The notes beneath the pieces are model-generated. The model saw nothing but the letters and a program-made list of their open reading frames with translations. It was not told the origin of the DNA and made no database searches. The position numbers and the translations under genes were made by a program. Positions 32,960 through 43,922 of a stretch of DNA of 64,000 nt are shown here, one piece after another. Source of the DNA: Gonapodya prolifera JEL478 (taxonomy: Eukaryota > Monoblepharomycota > Monoblepharidomycetes > Monoblepharidales > Gonapodyaceae); assembly GCA_001574975.1 (NCBI GenBank), contig KQ965838.1, positions 103,460-167,459 on the forward strand, in the 5' to 3' direction. How positions within the stretch are numbered: position 1 is the first letter of the stretch; each line of letters opens with the position of its first letter.

Positions 32960-35868
32960 ATGTCACAACAGACGCTCTCGGATTCCGCCGGAACTGCAGA
33001 TCTCGCTACGGGCGCAACGCACGAGGAGGTCAAGAATCTCGCTGCTCATGCCGACCTCGACATCGAGGAGCACGCGGAGGCGCCAGTGGCGGTGGGAAAG
33101 AAATCGGATAAGATCGAGTACACCCCGGTCGGGTTTGCCCTGCTGTTCCTCGGGTGAGCGCGATGGCAGGCGGCGGTGGAAGGCGAGGGGGAGTTCGATA
33201 AATCCGATCGACGCTGACTGTACCTGTTGGTTTCTCGATGGCATTTCGGGGACTCTCCCACTCACACTCCCACACACAGACTCGCGTGAGCATCCTCATT
33301 TTTGTTGCAATCCGATGACTCGCTCCTGACTGCAGTCGTCCAATGTGATTGTAGCTTGTCCGTCTTCCTTGCCGCACTCGACCAAACCATTCTCGCCGTA
33401 GCCCTACGTACGTTCACTTGCCTTCCATCGGATTGTGAAAAACCTTATGCAATCGTCTCATCTCTCACCACCTTGACCTTAACCCTCCTCTGCTTCCACG
33501 TTTCCAGCCTCCATCATCACAGACTTCCAAACCTTCTCTGGCACATCATGGATCTTCACGGCCTACCTCCTCACGGGCACCGCGTTCATCCCCTCCTACG
33601 GCAAGGCCGCAGACATTTTTGGCCGTAAAGCAGTCATCATGGTCGCCATTGTCATTTTCGAGGTCGGGAGTGCCATTTGTGGGGCGGCGACGAGTATGAC
33701 CATGTTGATTGTTGGAAGGGCTGGTGAGTAGAGTTTGCGAGGTTTGGAGTGCGAAGCACGGAAGACCGAGCTCCGCGAGCGTAGCGAGCTCCGAGGTCTA
33801 AGCGCCGCTAGGCTCTGACCGAGGCTATCCGCCAGAGGCGAGTGATCCTGCGCGGAGCGTAAACCCGAAGCTGCTCGCCAGAGGCGATTATCCTACCAAG
33901 CGGAACATTCACGCGGAGATGGAGGGGCTTTTGCGAATCCCTCGAGTTTCGCTGCGAGACCGAAGCTTATACGGGCGTTTGTTTACTTTTACTCGTACAG
34001 TGGCTGGGCTGGGTGGAGGCGGCATTCTGTCGCTCGTCATCGTCATCATCTCGTGAGTTCGCACATTGGGCATCACTATACGTCCATGATGTTTGACCGA
34101 CACCCCACCCACGTCTATAGCGACATCGTCCCCCTCGACAAACGTCCTCTCTACCAAGGCGTCATCGGTGGTGAGTGTCCCTCTCCTACACAGCCACGTC
34201 TCGTATTCCTCACCACCACTTCTAACGTTGCGTCAGCCGTGTTCGGACTCGCATCCGTCGCGGGCCCCTTGATGGGCGGCGCGTTCACGGACCACGTTAG
34301 CTGGCGATGGTGCTTGTAAGTCGATACTCGATTCGAGCGTGGTGGCCAAAAGGCAAACGCGACTCGTGACCCGTGATCCGTTGTTGACTGTGGTTTGCAG
34401 CTACATCAACCTCCCACTCGGCGCCGCCACCATTGTCGCCGTCCTGATTCTGCTCAAGCTTCCCGTGAGCGTCGTCCTTTTTTTTTTTTTTTGCCTCACT
34501 CTTTTGAACCTCCTCACCTTGTCACCTTGTCACCTCCCCCAATCCACTCGACGTCCCCAGGTCGCCTCCGGAGATGCCATCAAGCAGCTCAAGCGCGTCG
34601 ACTTCCTCGGCACATTCCTGCTCGTCGCGGGCCTGGTGCTCGTGCTCGTGCCCCTGGCCGAAGGCGGCAACGAGTACGCGTGGAACTCGGGGTTCGTTAT
34701 TGGGCTGTTGGTCGCTGGGAGTGAGTTTTGGAATCGGAAGTCGGCCGTATGACCGAGTAGTAACACGATTTACATTTGCTTTGAAGTTGTCATTTTGGCA
34801 ATCTTTGTGGCGTATGAGGCTAAAGTCGCCGCCGAGCCTGTGATGCCCCTCTCGCTGTGAGTCTGAGTGGTACTCCGGCAATGACAGCAACAGCAATTCT
34901 AAGTCCTCCCCCACGTCCCCTCTCCACCCACCAGCTTCAAAAACCGCTACGTCGCCGCCGTATTCCTCTGCTCCTTCTTCAACGGCATGTCCTTCTTCTC
35001 CCTCCTCTCGTACACGCCCACCTTTTTCCAAGTCGTCAACGGCGACACCCCGACGCAGGCCGGGATCGACTCCCTGCCCCTCATCTTGTCTGTCGTGGTC
35101 TTCTCCATCCTGTCGGGCGTCATCATGACCTCGACGGGATACTACCAGCCCTTGCTCATGATTGCGGCCGCCCTGGAGATTGCGGGAGGCGCACTCATGT
35201 ACACGCTTACCCAGGACTCGACGACCGCGCAAAAGGTTGGGTACTTGATCGTCGCTGGTGCAGGTTGGTGGACTTGACTGTGCGAGTGGTGGTGTGCAAG
35301 CAAGGGCGGAAACTCATCATGGCACCGTTTCGTAGGTCTTGGTCTCAGCATCCAGTCCATCATTATCTCTGCCCAGGCCTCCGCATCGCCCGAGCAGCTC
35401 TCTGTACGTGACAATCGACTCGAGTGTTCCGATGTCGCTTGATGTTGATGCATTCCTCTCTCTGTTGCAGCTGGTCACCGCCAATGTCAATTTTTGGCAG
35501 CAGATTGGTGCTGTGCTCGGAGTCGCCATCTGCTCATCCGTGAGTCCGAAGGCAATGCATCCCGACCCTCTCGTTCACCATCAAACGTCTATTCGCAGGT
35601 GTTTGCCAACAAGCTCACATCCTCGCTCGAGGTGTTGGCGCCCAACGCGAACCTCGCCTACGTCAAGAACAACCCTTCAAACCTCCGCTCTGCCCCGCCA
35701 TACCTGATCCCTACCGACGAACTCAGCGGCGTCATTTCGTCCTACGTCATCGGACTGTCGTACCTTTATCTCCTCGCCGTCCCGTTCGCCAGCATTTACC
35801 TCATCGTGTCGCTCTTTGTGAAAAAGAGCAAGCTGCCAAAGGGGATTGAGATGACCGTTGCGGGCTAA
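32960..35868 (+). CDS. Major facilitator superfamily transporter, DHA2-like (14 TM)
   Basis: This is a proton-coupled drug/metabolite exporter of the 14-spanner type. Thirteen exons were placed: 32960-33153, 33355-33407, 33508-33723, 34001-34052, 34121-34170, 34237-34315, 34401-34464, 34561-34720, 34797-34856, 34935-35263, 35336-35403, 35471-35539, 35599-35868. Family motifs: [17 protein letters not shown] (TM1), [14 protein letters not shown] (motif A), [20 protein letters not shown] (motif B region) and [20 protein letters not shown] followed by RWCFYINLPLG (motif C). The N-terminal ~60 residues are acidic and cytosolic. The C-terminus ends in basic KKSKLPKG. Intron 3 (33724-34000, 277 nt) is exceptional and carries the GC-rich element shared with GPDH intron 4. 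The other introns are mostly 50-80 nt, apart from a first intron of about 200 nt. Substrate cannot be predicted. Confidence 0.9.
33777..33860 (+). repeat. Intronic GC-rich element, copy A (in MFS intron 3)
   Basis: Inside the 277-nt intron 33724-34000. It carries GCGTAGCGAGCTCCGAGG, then AAGCGCCGCTAGGCTCTGAC, then CGAGGCTATCCGCCAGAGGC and GA, aligning with the GPDH intron copy in the same orientation relative to the gene. GCCAGAGGCGA recurs at 33877-33887, so the element may extend further or be internally repeated. Flanking bases include GAGCTCCGCGAGC / GCGAGCTC, which can pair. Confidence 0.75.
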
Positions 35869-36070
35869 ACTGTTGACACCAACACGGCAAAAAATTGCAT
35901 AATTGTTTGCATGTGTGGAGTACATTGCACTGTTAATAGAGTTTTTCTTGTCTTTGAAGTTTGTGGAGCTTGTGTCATTGTGCCTGCTTTCATAACAATC
36001 TACATTTCACGTGCACACCTATCATACCTCCCCCCACCCACCCCACCCGCACCGGCGACCCTGACCCGGT

Positions 36071-37400
36071 TCACGACTTGTCTTTGAGGGCGTCGAAGTT
36101 GTATGGCTTCGCGGAACAAACACAGTACCACGTAAGAATTCCTTCTTCCTTCACATACCCGAAAGGCGCACTCACGTGTCCAAACATCATGTTCCTGCAG
36201 CCTCCATCAATCTCCACAATGTTGCCGTTCATCGCCGAGGCCGACGGCCGACACAACATCAAGATGGCTTGGGCAACGTCTTCGGGAAACTCCGGACGCC
36301 GGTGGGGTTTCTCTGAAGCAAGTTGACGGATGAAGGGACCCGTGTATGCCTCGGTGAGAGGAGTGAATACGGGGCCCTGCGAGCAGTGAGGGCAGGTGTC
36401 AGTTTGAAAGGTAAATGAGAAGGAGGAATACTTGGGAAATATGTAGGGAGAAGGCCAGACTTACCGGGGCAACACAGTTCACAGCAATGCCTTTGGGGCC
36501 CAGACGAGTGGCGGCTGAGCGGGTCAGTCCCAGAATTGCGTGTTTGGAAACGTCGTAGGCTGTCATGCCCGAGACTCGGACGGCCTAGAGAATCCTAGAG
36601 CGCGAGTATCAAGCCCATGCTCAATTTCACTCACCGCGATACTGGCCATGTTGACAATGCGGGATGTGTTCGACCAGGGCGTGGACGTGTTAAGAGGGGT
36701 GTCATTCTCGGCAGCAGCTTTCGCTAAGTGAGGGACACAAGCTTGGATCATCCGAGCGGTGCCGGTAACATTGATCTAGGTTAACACGAACAGTAATATG
36801 GGTTACATGTTGACTCTGTGGAGAGAAAGCCTTATGTGTAGAACTTACGTCCATCACAAACTCGTAGTTCTTGAGGAAGTCGGCGTTGTCCCAAGCATGT
36901 GCGTCCATTGTCAGACCTGGTGCGATCCCCACGCCAGCGCTGTTAATCAGGAAATCAATTCTTCCAAAGTGCTTGGCGACCTTCAAAAGGCGAAACGGTG
37001 CAATTTATGAGAAGTTGCGCGGTGGGAGACACCGACAGATGAAATGCGACGACTTACATCATCTACCACGGCCTTGACGTTGTCCGTGTTTCGGACATCA
37101 ACTTTCAACGCGTGAGCGACTCCTTTGCCGTGAACACTCTCAATCTCCTCAACAACTTTGGAGGCGTTGTCAAGGTTGATGTCCAGAACCTTTTGGTGAG
37201 GAAGAATCGGTTAGAGATGGAGCTTGCTTCGATTCAGCAGGCGTTCCGCCCAACAACACGCAAACACATACGGCAATTTTGCTCTTTTCATCCGCAAATA
37301 GGTGTGCCGTCGCACGTCCCAGACCAGACCCAGCACCCGTAATGACCGCGACGCGGCCAGCGGCGGAGTGGCCCATGAGTGAGAGTTTGGAGAGAGACAT
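36071..37400 (-). CDS. Short-chain dehydrogenase/reductase
   Basis: This is a classical SDR with an NAD(P)-binding Rossmann fold. The exons, on the minus strand from 37400, encode VAVITGAGSGLGRATAHLF (TGxxxGxG loop), KVDVRNTDNVKAVVDD, and FGRIDFLINSAGVGIAPGL (NAG-equivalent NSAG). They continue with RIVNMASIA (catalytic-Ser region, here Asn-Met-Ala-Ser) and GMTAYDVSKHAILGLTRSAA with the Tyr-x3-Lys active site. GPVFTPLTEAY and MNGNIVEIDGGC come near the C-terminus. Donors and acceptors around 37273, 37195, 37060, 36985, 36850, 36780, 36650, 36590, 36470 and 36375 give clean frame joins. The last ~33 codons after FGHV read through a possible donor, so the exact C-terminus is uncertain. The DVRN and acidic residue after strand 2 suggest NAD(H) preference. 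Substrate is unknown. Confidence 0.85.
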
Positions 37401-38139
37401 TTCGATGCCGGTGAGATCTGACTTTGAAGATTCAATGCCATGTGGGAAGCCGCGATGCTTTAAATAATACTCTTGTTGATTGTCGGGTGGGGGGGGTGCA
37501 ACCGTCAATGGGTCTCGATCGAGCGGCTGAGCCACTACTGCCCACATTTTGCCGATTTAGGCACATTAACAAAAGCGAAGCGTTTTTCCGGTTTTCCGAA
37601 CCGTGGAGCCCACCCGCTTTTTGTCTGTGAAACGTATAGTCGGAGCACGTGGAAGTGTACACAACTTCGTGGATCATAGTCACTGACAGATCCATGGACT
37701 GATCACTTGTTTAGTTGTGGTCACACTTCCCACCCTCGGTGACTCGTCCTCGCGCCTTTTATGTTACACTGTACAGTTGCCGGACTGCGTCGAGGGGGCA
37801 TCCCGTCCAAACATCATCTCACATGATGTGCCGTTGGCACACGGCACATTGACCAAGCCCACTTCTCCAGTTTTCCCACGTTTCCGAAGTGAAATTCACA
37901 TTTCAAAATACTCAATTATGTTGTTTACAAGTTTAGCTATAAACATATTAACAAAGGAATCTTTTCCACATTTAATAAAGGAAGGCCACCAATGGGAATA
38001 CAAGTGCACACTGACCGCCAGTTGCCGATGGGGTTTGTTGCCCGAGCGGAACTTCATGCGCATTAACCCGTCCGTAGTCTTGCCAAGTCCATATGATGCA
38101 AAAAGCGACATCCAATACCAAGCCTCTGCGCAGCCCTCA
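37401..38139. other. Intergenic region
   Basis: An open frame of 245 codons on the plus strand covers 37717-38454. Its first half has no family motif and its second half is antisense to the confirmed last exon of the ELMO gene, so I treat it as chance. AT-rich sequence occupies 37890-38000. Confidence 0.4.
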
Positions 38140-39469
38140 TCACAGCGTCTTCTCGCTCTCCTGTCGAGTTGGTCCCTCCAATTCAGGCTCCTTCCCGCTC
38201 TTATCCAAACCCACTGTCACCGCATCCAGTACACACGCACCACCCGCTGCCAGTTCCCGTTCAACTTCCTCGCGGACAGATCTGAAGACGCGAGGGAAGT
38301 CCAGCACGGTGAGAGCTTGGTTGGTCTGCTGTTCACTCTCCCAGGCCAGGAGGAAGCGATGGTAGACGTAACCTTAGGATGTGGGACGACACACGACGAG
38401 ACATTGAGTTGGTTTCAACAGGTGACGCCTGACTGTTTGAAACACTCACTGTAAAACTCTTGGTACGTCTCAACCGTCGCCCCATAGGTGAAAAACAGTC
38501 TTTGTAAATCTCCCCGTCTGGCAGACTCGATGGCAAAGAGGGTCACATTGACTCCCGTGGCGGCAAATGGAAACCAGCTGCTCTCATGATTGCTCGCCTC
38601 CAGAACCTGCGCCGCCTCCTCCCCGTGATGTCTCGCAAAGTACACACAGTCGCTGAGAGCAAGGACTCCCATGCCGCGGAAGTCGGTGGCGGGGTCCTTC
38701 CCTTGAAAGCCCACTGTTACCCAGTGGTCGCCGTATCGTTCAGGAGGAGGCTCAGTGGGGCGGAGGAGGGTGTAAAGCTGAGGATGAGCGGGTGGTCAAC
38801 ACTGTCCGCTCGCCGAATTTCCCGGTGCCAGAAATGATACACAGTGCAACAAAAGATTTCGTGCTAACCTCGACGAGTAAAGCCCAGTGCTTCTCATTTT
38901 CGTACGATGTACCAGCCAGGGCATTGAGTGATTCCACGACTGCATAAGATCGGGCAATCGCCAAGACCGCCTTCCTCATGACATCGGCAGAGCGCTCTCT
39001 GTGGCAAAACAATGGATTAGCGTCCGTTTGATCCCCTCCCCACCACCCCACAGCTGAGTCCCGCCCCTCACTCACCCGCCAGGATCTCCGAAGCCCTTCT
39101 TGTCCGCTATTCGTCGCACGACAGCCTCCAGTTCCCTCCCTTCCAACTTTCCCGACTTGAGACGCTGAACCTCCTTTACCAAACTCCTCGATTGTTGGAG
39201 GGCCTGTTCCACCGCCAATATTGTGAAGGCGTCCGGGTCCCCTGAGCTCGTGAGGACAACAGATTCGCATATCCGCCGGATGAGAGACTTGCCGGTGAAC
39301 TGTTGGAGTGTCAGGTTGGGTTCGGGGATGGCGGGAAGAGGGTCAATGTGGGGAAAGGGTACGGCGACGGGAGCGCCCGGCAGACAAGGGAGGCAACACT
39401 CACGATTCCAAAGATGCGCCGGAATAGGCGGCGCATTAGATCGAGAAGGCGAGATAGGGTGGTGCGCAT
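38140..39469 (-). CDS. ELMO-domain protein
   Basis: ELMO/ELMOD proteins act with Rho/Rac GEFs or as GAPs for Arf-family GTPases. Minus exons begin 39469-39404 (basic, MRTTLSRLLDLMRRLFRRIF) and 39299 onward (GKSLIRRICESVVLTSSGD). They continue through a helical segment (VMRKAVLAIARSYAVVESLN) and an ELMO core (TVGFQGKDPATDFRGMG, then LALSDCVYFARHH and SSWFPFAATGVNVTLFAIE). The last exon runs from about 38375 to 38140 and encodes YVYHRFLLAWESEQQ, TVLDFPRVFRSVREEVE, then an acidic tail. QGKDPxTDFRGMG and the YHRF...DFP pair are diagnostic. Size (about 330 residues) fits ELMOD1-3-type stand-alone proteins rather than large ELMO1/CED-12. The very basic N-terminal helix may bind membranes. Confidence 0.88.
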
Positions 39470-39634
39470 AGAGATTAGGACCCGTCGCAGGTTTCTCTGG
39501 GTTTGTTGTTCTCTTCGCTTGGCGAGGCCGAAAACCTCACCGAAAAGAGTCAGACCCCTTTGCTTTCAATCATTATATTTAGCATAAGTCACAAGTACTA
39601 TTTTACGAGCGACATTACGTCAATGATAATATGA

Positions 39635-41464
39635 TCACTCAAGTTTGGTGGCCACATTTATCTTCTTTCCACCGATACGGCCCCAGGCGAATCCCTTAAA
39701 CAAAATAGGAGCAGAGAATGTCAGATTTCTTTGTTCCATCTCCACTGAAGGGCAAGCAACTCACCGCCTGCTCCGCGAATTCCGCCACCGCCTTGAAGTT
39801 ACGGAACGTTCTCATGTTACCTTCCACGAACGACTGGGTGTGCAGTTCAAGCCCGTGTCGCGCTGCGAAGTCCGCCACGTATGGCCGGACCTCGCGGAGT
39901 CTTTGCCGTGCAATGCGCGGGAAGAGGTGGTGTTCGACTTGGAATTGGAGGCCGCCGTGGAACCAGTCGAGCCACTTGGGGCACTGGAAAAAGTTCAAAG
40001 TGAATGAGGAAATGAGGTACGCTCAAGTCGAAAACGGAAAGCGCATTCTTACCTCCACGTCAAGCGAGGTCCTGAGCGCTTTGGTGGCCCAGTCTTCGTT
40101 CTCAGGCGCATCTGCGGTGGACATTGAGTAGTGGCTCACGGTGATTTGCAGATGCAAAATCATTGTAAGCGCGTGCGACATGAACACGTAGAGTGCAATA
40201 CCCGTCCAAGAGTGGAAATGAGAGATGAGGAAGGCTTGCCAAGACAGGAACACCAGCATTGTGCATGCTTCCCAGTAGCGGTAAGGGCACCAATCCGAGG
40301 TAACCAAGTGCTTTACAGACTGGAGGTAAAGGAAAAAGCGTCCGAAACTTTCAAGGGCGAAGTAAAGGTTCGTCAGGTAAAGGAATTCAAGTATGAAAGT
40401 AGCAGAGCTTACCAGAGAATAGGCCAGTACGAATAATGTTGAACCGAAATCATTAATTGCGCAAATTTGTCGTTCGGGAAGTCCCTTTTGAAGAAGGAGG
40501 GTTGAGAAAATCGATCCTAATGTTGCCCTGGAATGAGTACCTACCAGGTGACATTGTAGTACGAAGAGTACACCTTGGACATAAGGCGCGTTGAAACAGC
40601 AAAGAATGGGAGGTGTTGGATGTCGGAATCGTGTTCCGGAGAGTTGGTCACGATATGGTGCACATTGTGACTTGATTTCCACCAGCCGATGCTAAATCCC
40701 AAAAGTGCATTTCCAACGGTTGTCCCGAGAATGTAATCCCATTTTGAGCTCCGGAGCACCGACGTGTGCCCAATGTCGTGTCCGACGAATGCCGATTGTT
40801 GCCACAAAAAGGCTGTAGTGAATGCACAAGCGATGTATGACAGAATGTGCCGTGGGGCGAAGATTCCAGTGTAGATGATGATGGCAATGCATGCCGCGAA
40901 CTTGAGAACTTCGCGGATGTAGAAGGATTTGTCGGTTTCGAAAAATCCAAGCTCTTCGAGCTTTTGATGAAGTTTCCGGAAGTCGCGGGAAATCTCGGTA
41001 TCTGAAACAAGGGCACCGTATCCCACAGCACCGCCAGCCTTTTCGACACGCGTCATTGGCACAACTAGGCGATTTGCTGGAGGCTCCTCAAGGGCGCCGT
41101 CTTCACTGGTCTCGTCGGACTCGATCCCGCTGTCAACACCATCATCGGCGAGGCGCCCCAGAAAGAAGTTGGGAAGACGCTTGGCAATCACATCGCTGGG
41201 ATGGTATGCGTAAATAGCATCTGTCGCGTTCTTGCCTATGAAATTAAGTTGGGACTGAATCAGCCTCGGACCCCCAAAACCGCACAGACACCTTCCCGAA
41301 GAAGATGATCACCCACCTTTCAGATGGTCAATAACCAGAGGCCCTCCAGGGTGAATCTTTTGGAAGGCTGTGAGATTGTAGACACCGCCTTCGAAGACTA
41401 CCAAGCAATCTCCCGCGGCGTTCCGCTTTAGGAACTCTGACAGGTAGATGGTTCGTGTCGCCAT
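39635..41464 (-). CDS. Cytochrome b5-fusion desaturase (delta-8 sphingolipid / front-end fatty acid desaturase)
   Basis: This is an ER membrane di-iron enzyme. The N-terminal cytochrome b5 domain carries the heme motif KIHPGGPLVIDHLKGG (about residues 35-50) and, after the first intron, DAIYAYHPSDV. The desaturase domain has all three histidine boxes: GHDIGHTS, NVHHIVTNSPEHD and FQVEHHLFPR, the last with the Gln-for-His change that marks front-end desaturases. Hydrophobic spans are clear (ACIAIIIYTGIFAP, LSWQAFLISHFHSWTGIALY). Between b5 and desaturase there is a Ser/Asp/Glu linker of about 60 residues. Minus-strand exons run from 41464 to the stop at 39635; the last is short (FAWGRIGGKKINVATKLE). 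An upstream in-frame Met at 41665 would add a basic leader. 41464 starts directly at the b5 fold. Delta-8 sphingoid-base versus delta-6/delta-5 acyl specificity cannot be decided from sequence alone. Confidence 0.88.
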
Positions 41465-43922
41465 CGCGCGTTGAAGTGGCTCGGGGAATGCGACGGAAGA
41501 TTGCGAAGGATTGCTGCCAACAAGTCGACGCAGCGTGAAGTTGTGGCGGTTTGCGGCTCTCAGGGCGGCGTGAAGATGGGGGAGGTGTACCAACCGTGGC
41601 ACAGATGTGACCCCTTGTGGACCACCTAAAATTTCATGGGGACCCTGAGATGGCAATTGACTCACGTTCGTCCTTGAACGTCTTCCTATCGACGTTAAGC
41701 ACCAGATATTGATTTATTTATTCTCATATTTCTTGTTTTCCGGAAATTTCCGACCGAAATGGAAAGTGCATCGACAGTCACTACGGTAATTACGTTTTAT
41801 GATTGACGCGACGATGTTGGAGCGCGTACGGGCGGGGGGAAACGGCCTGGACGTGTGGCTTTCGCCCCCAAAAAGTTGTTCGGCGAATTTTCCCTTTTCA
41901 CCGTTTAGCCGAGTTTGAGCCGCCCTTGCGTCATTATTTGCAACGTTTTGCCTGGCGGTGCTTGCGAGTTCGGCATCAAATTGGTAGTTAGGCGAGTTCT
42001 GCGGAATGGGACTCGATCTGAAAGGTACACAGGTATGGGCGCACGTACGTTTGTGAGGTGCATTTTATGAAATGTAAGTACCGGGTATAGGTATGGGTGA
42101 TAAGAAACTCCGCCAAGTTTGCCAGTGGATTTGAGATGTCGGCAATGGAAAACCAGGATTCCAAGGTTATTCCTTTGCAAATGCGTCAGGATTTAGGTTC
42201 CCCATGTGAACAGAAGGATTAAAGGATAGGACCCCGTCAGAGTGGATCTTCTCTCCACCCTCTCCTGCACTTTAGTCAGGCTGTCTTACCCAAACAACAT
42301 ACATCTTGTCTTGCACTTCGAAGAACGAAAACCGCAAAGCATTGAACGTGCATAAATGTCTGCGGCAACCCTTGATCCACCGTACATTCTTTCTGCATTT
42401 TTCTCCACCCACCTTGCGAATCACTTCCCACCTTCCCGCCATTTTCATTTTCCACTGCCAGCTCGTCTTCTTCTTCCTCCCCAAAACTCCCTGTACTTCA
42501 AGTCACTGCGCGACAGACACATGGAAAGAAACATGGGGCAAAGGGGTCGCCGAGATGCTATACTTTTCGCTGCTTATCATTATGTACGTCCACGGATGCG
42601 TCTCGCTCCACGTCTCCACCAAAATTTGTCCTGAAACAGATGGTGACAACGTCAAACATTTCGAGGAGGCCCCTGCGCGGAAGTTAGCACTCTTGGAAAG
42701 ACTACCGATACTGAAATGAGAGTCGAGCAATGTACAAAGGCTTGTTATTGAGTGTAGTTGGCGAAACGTACCTGGTCGATGAACTGCCACAGGCGCAGGT
42801 GCCACGTCACCTGCCAGGGTGAGCGACGGAGATCCACGGTCCGCGAATTTTCAATAACTCTCGGCTGTCCCTCGCACCAACGTCTACGGGTTCGCCGGAA
42901 CAAGATGCGACCTGAATCGAGACATCCCAGAACCAGTGGCAAGAACCAGAGGCATGACAAGTTGAAGCCTCCCAGCAGACAACAGTCCTATTTCAAGTTT
43001 TGATCGAGTGATCCATGTGGAGCATGAGGTGGCAACAAATCCATTTCACCCCGTCGACTCTGAGCCAACAGTACCTATTGAATCTCTGATGGAACGCTGC
43101 GCGCAGAATTTTCAATGCGCGGGGAGTGATCGAGGGAAGAACGGAGTGAGTGGGTGAGTTGTGAGTTGGGTGCATGTGGCGTGACTAAATTCCTTGCCTC
43201 GGCCACCCACATTTAGACATCTTGAGGAGAACTTCAAAGCACCCAGGGGAAAGAAACAAACGACGGAAGGGACGGTCGATTAGGACGATTGAGCGGAGAA
43301 ACGGAGCGTTCGAGAGTTGGGAAGCCAAGCAAGTCCGGAGTTCGAAACAACGAACCGAGGGGAGACGAGCCGGTGACGAAACTGAACGACGTCGGATTAG
43401 CGATGGGGAGTGTGGGAAATGGAGTCGGAGCATATGGAGGGGAATGGGGCGGTGACGGTGTGGTAGCAGGAATGGGGCGCGGAGGAGGTGGAAGCGGAGT
43501 GTGGCGAGGAGTTGGAGAGGGAGCACGGGTGGTTGGAAATGGCGATGCGAGGATTGGGCGACGAGTGGTGGGGAGCGGAGGTGAGTTGAGCGTCGGAAAA
43601 CGGGGGAGGGCAAACGTTTAGGCAGGGGTAGGGAGGGAAGGGCTCACCAGATACGGGACGCGAAATGACACAAGATTCGAGAATGGCACGGGTAGGAAGT
43701 GGGTCGTTGTTGTATTCTCTGGAGACTGGTGTTTCCAGGATGCGTGGGTGTCGGACATGTCAGTCCCGTCTCCCACCTCAATATTCCTTCCACTCTCTGC
43801 TCCTACCGCCACCATATGATTCTCACACTGCGATACCGTCTCTCACACTCTCCCCGCTGTCCCTCCCAGACCAAATAAACTCTCTCTCACCAAACGTTCG
43901 GAACTCCATTCTGCACGCCAAC
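41465..43922. other. Long intergenic region / 5' leader of the giant disordered gene
   Basis: About 2.5 kb without an assignable gene. Several frames around 42300-43180 look partly exon-like, for example minus 42960-42772 ending in a donor-like CAG|GTACGT, and plus 43003-43140. I could not link them by consistent splicing and phase. From about 43210 to 43620 the plus strand is strongly purine-rich, which forces spurious open frames on both strands. From 43760 to 43910 it becomes pyrimidine-rich, as in fungal transcription start regions. Confidence 0.35.

Noticed and set aside
37717-38454. 245-codon plus-strand frame before the ELMO gene
   Set aside because: Its second half is antisense to the ELMO last exon and the first half has no motif or good start context.
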